From NCBI RefSeq assembly GCF_006494715.1, contig NZ_CP041151.1:3348001-3412000 (forward strand): DNA of 64,000 nucleotides. Reading direction: 5' to 3'. This stretch comes from Shewanella sp. SNU WT4. GTDB lineage: Bacteria; Pseudomonadota; Gammaproteobacteria; Enterobacterales; Shewanellaceae. Every line of letters begins with the position of its first letter. Positions within the stretch are counted from its first letter, which is position 1. The notes under the pieces were generated by a model. The model ran no database searches. It saw only the letters and a list, made by a program, of their open reading frames with translations, and was not told the DNA's origin. A program made the translations under genes and the position numbers. Shown here piece after piece: positions 41,152-50,268 of the stretch.

Positions 41152-42216
41152 ATGACCATTAGCTTTAGCGAACGTATCGTGAACTGGTATCAGCTCCACG
41201 GTCGCAAACACTTGCCTTGGCAGCAACAAAAAACGCCTTATCGGGTATGGATTTCAGAGATCATGTTGCAGCAAACCCAAGTAGCCACTGTGATCCCATA
41301 CTATCAAGCATTTATGCAAAGCTACCCAGATATCATCGATTTAGCTAACGCCCCAGAAGATGAAGTTCTGCATCACTGGACCGGCCTTGGCTATTACGCC
41401 CGCGCCCGCAATTTACATAAAACAGCCAAAATTGTGCGCGATGACTATGCGGGTATTTTTCCGACCGATATCAATCAAGTGATAGCCCTGCCAGGTATTG
41501 GCCGCTCCACAGCAGGCGCCATTTTATCCTTAGCGTTAGGTCAGCCCCACCCGATTTTGGATGGAAACGTTAAACGTGTGCTCGCGCGCCATCAAGCCAT
41601 TGACGGTTGGCCTGGGCAAAGCAAAGTCGAGCAAGCCTTGTGGCAACTGACAGAAGAGCTTACCCCTAGCCAAGATGTCAGCGCTTACAATCAAGCCATG
41701 ATGGATATGGGCGCCAATATTTGTAGCCGCAGTAAACCTTTATGCGCCCAATGCCCCATAGCCATTGACTGCCAAGCTCAGCTCAGTGGTCGCCAAACCG
41801 ATTATCCAGGAAAAAAACCTAAAAAAGTGCAACCGGTTAAAACCACTTGGATGCTGATCATGACCCAAGGCATGGAAGCTCACTTAGTTAAGCGCCCACC
41901 CACAGGCATTTGGGGCGGGCTCTGGTGTTTTCCGGAATTTAGCTCAGAGGCACAACTACAAGAGTATTTAGTGGATAACGACTTAGCCGATGCCAAGCAG
42001 CAACCGCTGGATAATTTCAGGCATACCTTTAGCCACTATCACTTAGATATTAATGCCCTGTGGGTAGATATTTCGCCAAAGGCCACGATTGCGCGCCAAG
42101 TAATGGAAGTCAATCAGTGTCTTTGGTATAACATACAACAACCGGATAAAGTGGGAATGGCCGCCGCAACTGAGCGCTTACTTGCCGCTTTATCTGCCCA
42201 TTTAGTCAAGGAGTAA
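41152..42216 (+). CDS. mutY: Adenine DNA glycosylase MutY
   Basis: Removes adenine mispaired with 8-oxoguanine. Catalytic Glu36 in [12 protein letters not shown], helix-hairpin-helix [13 protein letters not shown] with Asp137 in LDGNVKRVL, the 4Fe-4S cluster [17 protein letters not shown] (C-x6-C-x2-C-x5-C), and a C-terminal NUDIX-like domain for 8-oxoG recognition ([13 protein letters not shown]). Length 354 aa is typical. yggX follows after 3 bases. Confidence 0.96.
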   Translation: MTISFSERIVNWYQLHGRKHLPWQQQKTPYRVWISEIMLQQTQVATVIPYYQAFMQSYPDIIDLANAPEDEVLHHWTGLGYYARARNLHKTAKIVRDDYAGIFPTDINQVIALPGIGRSTAGAILSLALGQPHPILDGNVKRVLARHQAIDGWPGQSKVEQALWQLTEELTPSQDVSAYNQAMMDMGANICSRSKPLCAQCPIAIDCQAQLSGRQTDYPGKKPKKVQPVKTTWMLIMTQGMEAHLVKRPPTGIWGGLWCFPEFSSEAQLQEYLVDNDLADAKQQPLDNFRHTFSHYHLDINALWVDISPKATIARQVMEVNQCLWYNIQQPDKVGMAAATERLLAALSAHLVKE

Positions 42217-42219
42217 CCT

Positions 42220-42492
42220 ATGGCCCGCACTGTACAGTGTGCTTATTTGAATAAATCCGCTGATGGCTTGGATTTTCAACTCTATCCAGGTGAGCTGGGT
42301 AAACGTATTTTTGACAGCATTAGCAAAGAAGCTTGGGCTTTATGGCAGCAAAAACAAACCATGTTGATCAATGAAAAGAAACTAAACATGATGAATCTGG
42401 ATGATAGAAAATTTTTAGAACAACAAATGACTAATTTTCTATTTGAAGGTAAAGACGTTGAAATTGAAGGCTATGTACCGCCAAGCGAGTAA
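42220..42492 (+). CDS. yggX: Probable Fe(2+)-trafficking protein YggX
   Basis: Small protein protecting Fe-S clusters from oxidation. [31 protein letters not shown] at the start holds the conserved Cys7; [20 protein letters not shown] and [23 protein letters not shown] follow. Length 90 aa is standard. It overlaps functionally with mutY, three bases upstream: both deal with oxidative damage, and MutY itself has an Fe-S cluster. Confidence 0.96.
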   Translation: MARTVQCAYLNKSADGLDFQLYPGELGKRIFDSISKEAWALWQQKQTMLINEKKLNMMNLDDRKFLEQQMTNFLFEGKDVEIEGYVPPSE

Positions 42493-42506
42493 CTAGCTTT
42501 GATTTA

Positions 42507-42532
42507 CAATAAGGCGCCAAGGCGCCTTATTG
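42507..42532 (+). repeat. Hairpin between convergent yggX and LysR gene
   Basis: CAATAAGGCGC (42507-42517) and GCGCCTTATTG (42522-42532) form an 11-base perfect stem with loop CAAG, 14 bases after the yggX stop. It lacks a T-run on either strand. Confidence 0.63.
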
Positions 42533-42580
42533 GTTTACTGCCTAAAGACATCTATCAATAGTTACCCCTTGAAAAGCCAC

Positions 42581-43417
42581 CTACTTTGCTAGATATCGCA
42601 ATAAAGCAATTAGCGCGGGCGATAAGGTTTGATGCGCGGGATAACATAAACCTATGCGGCGAAACATCCGCGGGCCATCAAACTTCACTTGCACTAAACG
42701 CTGCTCATCTTCAATTAAACCATCCGGTAAAAAGCTAATTCCAAAACCTGCCAACACTAGCGACATCACTAATGATTTAGATTCAGCCTTAGCCACTAAA
42801 TTGAGCGACATATTATTGCAGGCCAACAGACCTATGGTTTGCTGATGGGCTTCACACGGTGGGCATTCGATAAAATCCCAACCGTTAAGCTCAGCAGGGG
42901 TCACGCTAGCTTTAGCTAATTGATGGCCTTTCGGCACGCACAACACATAGTCTTCTTCCCACAAGGGCAGGCACACTTCATCTTGATGTTTAAGTACATC
43001 TAAGGTTAAGCGGCAATCGGCGGGGCTTAAGTAGTCCACCAGCTGTAAATCCAATAACGGAATCGCATCTTTTAAGCGCGTTAAAAAGGCAGCCAGCCGA
43101 CTTTGACTGAGATCTGGCATCACAGCTAAGGTCAGCTTCTGCCGGGCCGCTTTGGCTTGAAATAACTGAGGCAATTGCTTAGCTTCTTCCACCAACTTAA
43201 CCGCTAATGGATACAGATAATGGGCGCTATCAAGGGCTTGCACGCCTTTTTTACTGCGCGAAAATAAATCACCGCCAAGCTGTTGCTCTAACTGTTTTAA
43301 GCTGGACGAAATGGAGGGCTGACTGACGCAGCAACGATTAGCCGCCGCAGTAATATTAAGCTCTTCATACACGGCAATAAAAAAACGCAATAATCGTAAA
43401 TCCACCATACTTATCAT
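42581..43417 (-). CDS. LysR-family transcriptional regulator
   Basis: Helix-turn-helix at residues 6-65 (YEELNITAAANRCCVSQPSISSSLKQLEQQLGGDLFSRSKKG), then an effector domain that ends early: 278 aa is shorter than the usual about 300. It is divergent from an SDR oxidoreductase gene, and the shared intergenic region contains an inverted repeat overlapping the SDR promoter, so that gene is the likely target. AAGGG precedes the ATG; a second ATG three codons later is possible. Confidence 0.87.
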   Translation of the reverse strand: MISMVDLRLLRFFIAVYEELNITAAANRCCVSQPSISSSLKQLEQQLGGDLFSRSKKGVQALDSAHYLYPLAVKLVEEAKQLPQLFQAKAARQKLTLAVMPDLSQSRLAAFLTRLKDAIPLLDLQLVDYLSPADCRLTLDVLKHQDEVCLPLWEEDYVLCVPKGHQLAKASVTPAELNGWDFIECPPCEAHQQTIGLLACNNMSLNLVAKAESKSLVMSLVLAGFGISFLPDGLIEDEQRLVQVKFDGPRMFRRIGLCYPAHQTLSPALIALLRYLAK

Positions 43418-43476
43418 CCAGCCCTTAGGTCATAACTAAAACCTATTATAACCCTAAGAAAATTGTATTTTAGTGA

Positions 43477-43502
43477 ACTTGAGTCCATCTCTATACTCAA
43501 GT
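43477..43502 (+). promoter_or_regulatory. Operator-like inverted repeat in LysR/SDR intergenic region
   Basis: ACTTGAGT (43477-43484) and ACTCAAGT (43495-43502) form a perfect 8-base dyad with a 10-base spacer, overlapping a TATACT -10-like hexamer (43492-43497). It is positioned for the LysR protein to control the SDR gene. Confidence 0.55.
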
Positions 43503-43545
43503 CATCAGCCATAGCCCACTGGGCATAGTCATTAAGGTATTCAAT

Positions 43546-44268
43546 ATGAACAAGCAATTAGTCGTGATCACCGGCGCATCTTCTGGAATTGGCGCCGCCA
43601 TGGCGCAAGCGTTTAGCGCTGCCGGTCATCCGTTATTGTTATTAGCTCGCCGCATTGAGCCGATGCAAGCCCTTAAACTGCCCCATAGCCTCTGCGTTAG
43701 CGTCGATGTTACTGATGTCGAAGCGATTAAAACCGCTATTCAAAGCGCTGAGCATAAGTACGGCAAAGTAGGCTGCTTAATTAACAATGCTGGCGTTATG
43801 TTGCTGGGCTTAGCGCACGAGCAAAATCCAAGTGAATGGCAACAAATGATGAATATCAATGTCATGGGCGTACTTAATGGCATGCATGCTGTGCTTGCGG
43901 ATATGAAGGCGGCGCAAACTGGCACCATTATCAATATCAGTTCAATTGCTGGGCGTAAAACCTTCCCTAACCATGCCGCCTACTGTGCCAGCAAGTTTGC
44001 AGTGCATGCATTAACTGAAAATATCCGCGAAGAAGTGGCCATGGATAATGTGCGAGTAATCACCATTTCCCCTGGCGCGGTAGAAACTGAGTTATTAAGC
44101 CATACCACTAATGATGACATTAAAGCTGGCTATGAGAGCTGGAAAACCGATATGGGCGGCGTCATCCTGCCAGAAACCATAGCGGCCGCGGCATTATTTG
44201 CGTGGCAACAACCGCAAAATGTATGTGTGCGTGAAATAGTGCTAGCTGCTACTAAGCAGCAACCGTAA
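43546..44268 (+). CDS. Short-chain dehydrogenase/reductase (SDR)
   Basis: Classical SDR oxidoreductase, NAD(P)-dependent. Cofactor motif TGASSGIGAAM at residues 9-19, NNAG at about 82-85, NISSIAG near 131, and the catalytic Tyr/Lys in AAYCASKFAV (YxxxK about 145-149). Length 240 aa is normal. The substrate is unknown; it resembles YdfG-like serine dehydrogenases in the N-terminal half. Transcribed alone, with its own terminator, and divergent from a LysR gene. Confidence 0.9.
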   Translation: MNKQLVVITGASSGIGAAMAQAFSAAGHPLLLLARRIEPMQALKLPHSLCVSVDVTDVEAIKTAIQSAEHKYGKVGCLINNAGVMLLGLAHEQNPSEWQQMMNINVMGVLNGMHAVLADMKAAQTGTIINISSIAGRKTFPNHAAYCASKFAVHALTENIREEVAMDNVRVITISPGAVETELLSHTTNDDIKAGYESWKTDMGGVILPETIAAAALFAWQQPQNVCVREIVLAATKQQP

Positions 44269-44302
44269 TTTGAGTATTGCGGTAACTTATCCTCCCCCCC
44301 CT

Positions 44303-44334
44303 CTAACGCCAACTTATGTTGGCGTTAGTTTTTT
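44303..44334 (+). terminator. Intrinsic terminator after SDR gene
   Basis: Arms CTAACGCCAAC (44303-44313) and GTTGGCGTTAG (44318-44328), loop TTAT, followed by TTTTTT. An eight-C run (44294-44301) lies immediately before it. Confidence 0.88.
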
Positions 44335-44473
44335 CAAGTGACTCCCCTCGCCATATGGGTATTCACAGCCAAATTAATGTTTTTTGACGTTATTAATGAA
44401 TAGGCTTTAACTAACTAAATTATCAATAGGCTGCTAATTTTATCTTTTATCTCTAAACATTTATGGGGATGTT

Positions 44474-45136
44474 ATGGCTGCAAATAATAAGCAATTTGCC
44501 ATCATAGGCTTAGGGCGTTTTGGTATGGCCTTATGCTCAGAATTAGTTGAACAAGGCGCGCAAGTATTAGCCATAGATATCAAGGAAGAATTAGTCGAAA
44601 AAGTGGCCGACATGGTCAATCAAGCTGTGATTGCCGATTGCACCACAGAAGATGCCATTCGTGAGCTGCGCCTGACCGATTACGACTTAGTGGTTGTGGC
44701 GATTGGCGATCAGGTCAATAACTCCATCTTAGCCACCTTGTTATTAAAAGAGCTTGGCGTAGCCAAAGTCTGGGTTAAAGCCAATGATAAATTCCACGCT
44801 CGCATTATCGAGAAAATTGGCGCCGATAAAATTATCTTACCTGAGCGCGAAATTGGTATTCGGGTTGCGCGCAGTATGCTTGACGATAGAGTATTTGATT
44901 TTCTTGATATTGGTGATGATATGGCGCTCACTGAGTGGGTGATAGGTGCCAGCAATGAAGGCGAGCAGTTAGGCGATTTAGAATTATTTCATCAAGAAAC
45001 CATAAAAATACTGGCAGTAAAACAAGGCGCTACCATTAATTCATGCCCAAACCCTGAAACCATATTACAACAAGGGGACATAGTCATTTTAGTGGGCAAC
45101 AAATACGAATTGACCGCCAAGTTGAGAAGCATATGA
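44474..45136 (+). CDS. TrkA/KtrA-type potassium uptake regulator (RCK domain)
   Basis: Cytoplasmic gating subunit of a K+ uptake system. RCK_N with the Rossmann motif IIGLGRFGMALCSELVEQGAQVLAIDI, then an RCK_C domain (about 135-218). Length 220 aa with one RCK_N/RCK_C set fits KtrA/KtrC rather than the duplicated E. coli TrkA. GGGGAT precedes the ATG. It overlaps the next gene by ATGA, so the two subunits are made in step. Confidence 0.93.
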   Translation: MAANNKQFAIIGLGRFGMALCSELVEQGAQVLAIDIKEELVEKVADMVNQAVIADCTTEDAIRELRLTDYDLVVVAIGDQVNNSILATLLLKELGVAKVWVKANDKFHARIIEKIGADKIILPEREIGIRVARSMLDDRVFDFLDIGDDMALTEWVIGASNEGEQLGDLELFHQETIKILAVKQGATINSCPNPETILQQGDIVILVGNKYELTAKLRSI

Positions 45137-46500
45137 AGTTCGGCGAATTTAATGCGCAAACCTTTAGTCCCCGCTGGTCTGAGCCCTATATTATCGTATC
45201 GAGTTTTTTGGCGGTGTTATTTCCAGCAGCCTTATTACTCATGTTGCCGCCTTTTTCTGTCAGCGGCTTAAGCTTTGTTGATGCCTTGTTTACGGCGACC
45301 TCAGCCATAAGCGTGACTGGCCTTGGGGTGGTGGATACTGGCACCCATTTCACCTTAGCCGGCAAAATTCTGCTGATGATCTTGATGCAAATTGGCGGCC
45401 TTGGACAAATGACCTTATCTTGCGTGCTGTTTTACTTATTTGGATTACGCCTAAGCCTGAGGCAACAATCCTTAGCCAAGGAAGCCTTAGGCCAAGACAA
45501 GCACATTAATATTCGCCAACTGGTCATCAACATTGTGATTTTCTCCATGGTGGCGCAAATCATAGGCACTTTGTTATTGTGCCTGCGCTGGGTGCCGCAA
45601 TTTGGTTGGTTTGATGGTCTATTTACCGCCATGTTTCATGCGGTATCGGCCTTTAATAACGCGGGGTTCTCACTCTTTAGTAATAATTTAATAGGGTATC
45701 ACAGCGATAGTTTAGTGAGCTTATCCCTTGCTGCCTTGTTCATTTCTGGGGGACTAGGGTTTACTGTCGTCGCTGACATACACGAGACTTGGCGACGCAA
45801 AGATAAACGCCGCTTCCCAAGCTTTAATAAGCTCAAACTGCACAGCAAAATAATGCTAGTGGGCACGGCAAGCCTGCTGATATTAGGCACTATTTTTATC
45901 TTTTTGCTGGAGCGCAATAACCCTAGCACTTTAGGCAATATGCCACTTAGTGACCAACTACTAAGCTCGTTTTTTCAATCCGCCACCAGCAGAACCGCCG
46001 GCTTTAATACCATTAACATTGCCGCCATGACTGAGGCAGGCTTATTAATCATGATGATATTAATGCTGATTGGTGCAGGCCCAACCTCGACTGGCGGCGG
46101 CTTAAAAGTCACGACTTTTGCGGTAGTCTTACTAGCAACCAAGGCTTTCTTACAGCAACAAAACTTTGCGAGCGCTTTTAAACGCACCTTGCCTTGGCCG
46201 TTAGTGACTAAAGCCTTAGCTATCATGGTGATAAGCGCATTGATATTGACCATGGCTATGTTTTTATTGATGCTCACCGAAAATGCGCCCTTTTACCAAA
46301 TCATGTTTGAAACCATTTCGGCCTTTGCAACCGTAGGTTTAACCTCAGGCTTAACCGCTGAACTGACTACGCCGGGTAAATTTATCATGGTAGTTGTGAT
46401 GATCATTGGCAGGATAGGCCCTTTAACCTTGGCTTATATGCTGTCTAAACCTAAACCTTCTTGCTTAAAGTACCCCGAAGACTCTATGTTGACCGGCTAA
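45133..46500 (+). CDS. TrkH/KtrB-type potassium transporter subunit
   Basis: Membrane pore of the K+ uptake system. Eight or more hydrophobic segments form four pore repeats, each with a selectivity-loop glycine: TSAISVTGLGV, HAVSAFNNAGFS, ATSRTAGFNTI and SAFATVGLTSG. Length 455 aa fits KtrB. The start overlaps the gating subunit's stop. An earlier symbol cannot be chosen with certainty: Ktr or Trk depends on ion coupling. Confidence 0.93.
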   Translation: MKFGEFNAQTFSPRWSEPYIIVSSFLAVLFPAALLLMLPPFSVSGLSFVDALFTATSAISVTGLGVVDTGTHFTLAGKILLMILMQIGGLGQMTLSCVLFYLFGLRLSLRQQSLAKEALGQDKHINIRQLVINIVIFSMVAQIIGTLLLCLRWVPQFGWFDGLFTAMFHAVSAFNNAGFSLFSNNLIGYHSDSLVSLSLAALFISGGLGFTVVADIHETWRRKDKRRFPSFNKLKLHSKIMLVGTASLLILGTIFIFLLERNNPSTLGNMPLSDQLLSSFFQSATSRTAGFNTINIAAMTEAGLLIMMILMLIGAGPTSTGGGLKVTTFAVVLLATKAFLQQQNFASAFKRTLPWPLVTKALAIMVISALILTMAMFLLMLTENAPFYQIMFETISAFATVGLTSGLTAELTTPGKFIMVVVMIIGRIGPLTLAYMLSKPKPSCLKYPEDSMLTG

Positions 46501-46622
46501 CTTGCTAACCAGTTAACAAGATACCTAAATATAGCGCCTAAGCTCGCAGCCCCTTGGCGCTTTAATTTTCACTTGCCCTAATCACGCAAAAAGCAGCTCT
46601 CGACAAGATGAACGCGCGCAAA

Positions 46623-46640
46623 GATTAACCGCAATTAATC
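46623..46640 (+). promoter_or_regulatory. GATTAA dyad upstream of marC
   Basis: GATTAACCGCAATTAATC is a near-palindrome placed about 30 bases upstream of a TATAAT (46671-46676). A closely similar sequence forms the LysR 3' hairpin at 36742-36759. Role not known. Confidence 0.4.
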
Positions 46641-46670
46641 CAAATTTCATCACTTAACGGCCGATTCCAG

Positions 46671-46676
46671 TATAAT
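46671..46676 (+). promoter_or_regulatory. -10 element of marC promoter
   Basis: TATAAT, 28 bases before the marC start. No good -35 is seen at the normal distance, which suggests an activator may be needed. Confidence 0.45.
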
Positions 46677-46704
46677 TGCCGCAATAACAGGTTAAGGAGA
46701 GGCT

Positions 46705-47322
46705 ATGGCTGAGTATATTGCGATATTTGTGTTCTTTTTTGCTGTGATAGACCCTATCGGCACAGTACCGGTATTTATTGCAAAAACTTCTTATTATTCA
46801 GATGAAAAGAGAAAAAGAATTGCATTCAAAGCCTGCGGTATAGCCGCGCTAATCTTGCTATTTTTTGTAATAGCCGGTGAATTTATTCTTAAATCGATAA
46901 ATATCCCACTTTCAGCCTTTCAAATTGCCGGCGGTATAGTGCTGTTTATTTTTGCCCTATCGATGATTTTTGGTGAAAGTAAACCGAGCGAAGAACTGCA
47001 CATGAGTAGCCCGCTCGAAATTGCGATTTTCCCTTTAGCCGTGCCATCAATTGCAAGCCCAGGTGCCATGTTAGCGGCGGTATTAATGACAGAAAATGCC
47101 AGTCATTCGTGGCTAGAGCAAGTCATCACCTCAGTCATCATGCTGTCGGTCTTATTGATAGTGTTAGGGCTATTATTGATTGCGGGCAAAATCCAACGCT
47201 TTATTGGCACGGGCGGCGCCAGCGTCATTAGTCGTGTAATGGGAATGATTTTGGCATCGGTCGCGGTATCTAGCGTACTTGGCGGCATTACTCGTTATTT
47301 TAATCTTGCGCCGCCCCACTAA
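46705..47322 (+). CDS. MarC family integral membrane protein
   Basis: Six-helix membrane protein of the MarC/YhgN family (UPF0056). Members were once thought to export antibiotics; the function remains unproven. Conserved NPVGA-type motif appears here as DPIGTVPVFI at residues 16-25, and SPLEIAIFPLAVPSIASPGAML lies in the middle. Length 205 aa is normal. AAGGAG precedes the ATG. It forms a single-gene unit. Confidence 0.91.
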   Translation: MAEYIAIFVFFFAVIDPIGTVPVFIAKTSYYSDEKRKRIAFKACGIAALILLFFVIAGEFILKSINIPLSAFQIAGGIVLFIFALSMIFGESKPSEELHMSSPLEIAIFPLAVPSIASPGAMLAAVLMTENASHSWLEQVITSVIMLSVLLIVLGLLLIAGKIQRFIGTGGASVISRVMGMILASVAVSSVLGGITRYFNLAPPH

Positions 47323-47778
47323 CTTTGGCGAAGCTTAAGTAAACCTATCCAAGCACTTTTTAGCGCAAGAGCTGAAAATTAATTTCACATATGACGCTGA
47401 TAGTAATTAATTCTTACTATCAGCTCAGCCTATACACCCTGCCAATCAAGCCATATTTAATCGCTCTACCAACCAAGATACTTAGATTGCATGTAACTAT
47501 TTTTGGCGCTTTATTACCCCCATAATTAACGCTATATCTTCAGGTCAACCACCTGCCATATGCTTTAAAGCGGGTTGTAACCGTCACTCAAGCTTTTGCA
47601 TTTTCGTCAAAAATCACTGCAATTCCCTTGCCAATTTCATAAAAAAAAGCGCCTAAATAATTAATTTTTATACAAACAGCAAAGTTGGACGCATGCCTCA
47701 TTTTTGTAATTGAGTTACCAATATAGTGATTTGCAAGAGAGTTTTTATTTATTAATTTAACCTCCAGTGAGGCTAGCT
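47323..47778 (+). other. Intergenic region between marC and phosphoketolase
   Basis: About 455 A/T-rich bases. A U-less hairpin (47396-47424) follows marC, and the rest presumably holds the phosphoketolase promoter; a TATAGT (47722-47727) is the best -10 candidate, with a weak -35. No gene was found. Confidence 0.45.
47396..47424 (+). repeat. Hairpin without U-tract after marC
   Basis: GCTGATAGTAA (47396-47406) and TTACTATCAGC (47414-47424) form an 11-base perfect stem with a 7-base loop, 73 bases after the marC stop. Confidence 0.6.
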
Positions 47779-50145
47779 ATGACTCAAGCGCACGACATTA
47801 TCGCCCTGAAAAAATTTGTTCGGGCCACCAACTTTCTCGCCACGTCCCAAATTTATTTGAAGCAAAACGTGCTTCATAAACGTCCCTTAACTCATGAAGA
47901 TATTAAGCCTAGATTACTTGGTCATTGGGGCACTTGCCCTGGCATTAACTTTGTTTACGCTAATATCAACCGCCTAATTGTTAAGCATCAACGCCCGTTT
48001 ATTTATCTTGTCGGCCCAGGTCATGGCTTCCCTGCAGTTCAAGCGAACCTATTCATGGAAGGTTCATTAAGTCATTTTTATCCAGAGACTATTCCTTACA
48101 ACGAAACCGGTATTGAAGATATTTGCCGTAAGTTCTCAGCCGCTTATGGCTATCCATCCCATGCTAATCCAGAAGCACCAGGGCAAATCCTTGAAGGCGG
48201 TGAATTGGGTTATTCATTATCTGTTGGCTGGGGCGCTGTGCTGGATAACCCAGATTTGATTGCAACAGTACTGATTGGTGATGGTGAGTCTGAAACTGGC
48301 CCGCTTGCTGCTTCTTGGTATGCTAACCGCTTGGTTGACCCGGCCACCAATGGCGCTGTGTTACCGATTGTGCATATCAATGGCTATAAAATCTCAGGCC
48401 CAACCCGTATGGGGCGCATGAGCCATGAAGAATTACACCACGAATTCACTGGCCTTGGTTACTACCCAATTATTGTCGATGATACCTTAACGTTAGATGT
48501 CTATGAGCAGATGACCTCCGCCATGGATATCAGCTATCAAATGATTTGTGAAATCCAGCATAAAGCCCGTAATGGTGAAGATGTTTGTAAGCCAAGATGG
48601 CCGGTGATCTTAATGCGCACCGCCAAAGGCTGGACTGGCGTGCATGAAGATAACGGCACTAAGCTAGTTGGCAACTGCGAATCTCATCAAGTGATAGTCA
48701 ACAAGTGCGCCACCAATAAGCAGCACTTAGATGCGCTCAATACTTGGCTTGCGAGTTATAAATTCCACGACCTTTACCAAATGAATGACAGCGGCGAGCT
48801 GATTTTCGATGAAGACATTCGTGGATTACTACCACCTAAGCATTTAAGTTGCGGTCGTCAGCACTTAGCTTATGGCGGTGAAGTGGTACGCAGCCTCACT
48901 AAGCCTGATCTTAACCAGCTTGGTTATGGCGCCGAAACCCCAAGAGGCCACAGAGGTTTCTCTATGCTGAAAATGGGTGAATGGATGCGCGACTGCTTTA
49001 AGCTCAATCGCGATCAAAAGAATTTAAGAATCTTTAGCCCAGATGAAACTTACTCTAACCAATTGCAAGCCGTGTTTGAAGAAACCGACCGCGCTTGGCA
49101 ATGGCCGATTGAATCTTGGGATCAAGACATGGCACGCGATGGGCGCGTGATGGAATTACTGTCTGAAAACTTACTGTTTGGCATGTTACACGGCTATACA
49201 GTCACAGGTCGTCACGGCATGTTCCCTACTTATGAGTCATTCTCGCAAGTGATTTCATCCATGGCAGATCAATACTGTAAATATGTGTATGCCAGCCAAG
49301 GCGTGCATTTCCGCAAGCCATTACCCGCATGCAACGTAGTATTGTCATCCTTGCTTGAACGCCAAGATCACAATGGTTACTCGCACCAGAACCCATCATT
49401 CCTTGGCGCCATGCTAGAAAAGCATCCCCATATTATTTCGGCCTATCTGCCTGCCGACGGTAATAGCACCTTGGTATATACCGAAAAAGCTTATGATGAT
49501 CGCGACAAGCTCAACATCTTAGTGGCAGGCAAAAAAGAATTGCCACAATGGTTAAGCCTGGCAGAAGCCAGACGCCAAGCGCGCAATGGCATCATGGTAT
49601 GGGACTTTGCCTCTGATGATAATCCCGATGTAGTACTGGCAGGTTGCGGCGATTATGTCACCCAAGAATGTATGGCATCGCTGGTATTAATTCGTGAATT
49701 ACTGCCACGAGTACGCATCCGCTTTGTGTCAGTGTCTGAGCTCAACAGTTCAGGACTGGGTAGCCAAGAATTCCAGCAGCAACCTTGGTTGATGGATGAC
49801 ATCTTTACTAAAGATAAAGGCGTGGTGTTTAACTATCACGGTTACCCTAACACCATCAAAAAACTGGTGTTTGATTACAAGGGCAGCCACAGATTCCGCA
49901 TTAAAGGCTATGAAGAAGAAGGCTCAACCACCACTCCATTTGATATGGGCGTGCGTAACGGTACTTCCCGCTACCACTTAGTGATTGATATGGCTTACAA
50001 GTTATTCCAGCAAGGAGTCATAGATGAGACTCAGCATGTGGCTATCACCACAGATATGCTGCAACGCTTGGTAGACCATAAGAATTACATTAAGGCCAAT
50101 GGTGTTGATCCTGAATATTTAGAAAACTGGATTTGGACGCGCTAA
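47779..50145 (+). CDS. xfp: Xylulose-5-phosphate/fructose-6-phosphate phosphoketolase
   Basis: Thiamine diphosphate enzyme producing acetyl phosphate plus glyceraldehyde 3-phosphate (or erythrose 4-phosphate) from xylulose 5-phosphate (or fructose 6-phosphate). Diagnostic motifs: LGHWGTCPGINFVYA, GPGHGFPAVQANLFMEGS, the ThDP motif IGDGESETGPLAASW, GYSHQNPSFLG, and the terminal NYIKANGVDPEYLENW. The length (788 aa) fits. The ATG follows GAGG; a GTG four codons earlier is rejected. No acetate kinase is next to it, so acetyl phosphate must be used elsewhere. Confidence 0.95.
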   Translation: MTQAHDIIALKKFVRATNFLATSQIYLKQNVLHKRPLTHEDIKPRLLGHWGTCPGINFVYANINRLIVKHQRPFIYLVGPGHGFPAVQANLFMEGSLSHFYPETIPYNETGIEDICRKFSAAYGYPSHANPEAPGQILEGGELGYSLSVGWGAVLDNPDLIATVLIGDGESETGPLAASWYANRLVDPATNGAVLPIVHINGYKISGPTRMGRMSHEELHHEFTGLGYYPIIVDDTLTLDVYEQMTSAMDISYQMICEIQHKARNGEDVCKPRWPVILMRTAKGWTGVHEDNGTKLVGNCESHQVIVNKCATNKQHLDALNTWLASYKFHDLYQMNDSGELIFDEDIRGLLPPKHLSCGRQHLAYGGEVVRSLTKPDLNQLGYGAETPRGHRGFSMLKMGEWMRDCFKLNRDQKNLRIFSPDETYSNQLQAVFEETDRAWQWPIESWDQDMARDGRVMELLSENLLFGMLHGYTVTGRHGMFPTYESFSQVISSMADQYCKYVYASQGVHFRKPLPACNVVLSSLLERQDHNGYSHQNPSFLGAMLEKHPHIISAYLPADGNSTLVYTEKAYDDRDKLNILVAGKKELPQWLSLAEARRQARNGIMVWDFASDDNPDVVLAGCGDYVTQECMASLVLIRELLPRVRIRFVSVSELNSSGLGSQEFQQQPWLMDDIFTKDKGVVFNYHGYPNTIKKLVFDYKGSHRFRIKGYEEEGSTTTPFDMGVRNGTSRYHLVIDMAYKLFQQGVIDETQHVAITTDMLQRLVDHKNYIKANGVDPEYLENWIWTR

Positions 50146-50200
50146 AAACTGAATGTTGACGCGCTGACAGTTAACTCAAATCAGTAACCATTAACACCAT

Positions 50201-50229
50201 AAAACGCCTTCATCATGAAGGCGTTTTTT
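50201..50229 (+). terminator. Intrinsic terminator after phosphoketolase
   Basis: Arms AAAACGCCTTCA (50201-50212) and TGAAGGCGTTTT (50216-50227), loop TCA, with a six-T run. The left-hand A4 provides weak opposite-strand function for the convergent gene. Confidence 0.86.
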
Positions 50230-50268
50230 ATGGCAAAAATTGAGTTATTAGTGAAAATCCCGCAAAAG

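Noticed and set aside
44294..44301. Eight-C homopolymer before a terminator
   Set aside because: It lies in non-coding sequence between a stop codon and a terminator, so slippage would not change any protein.
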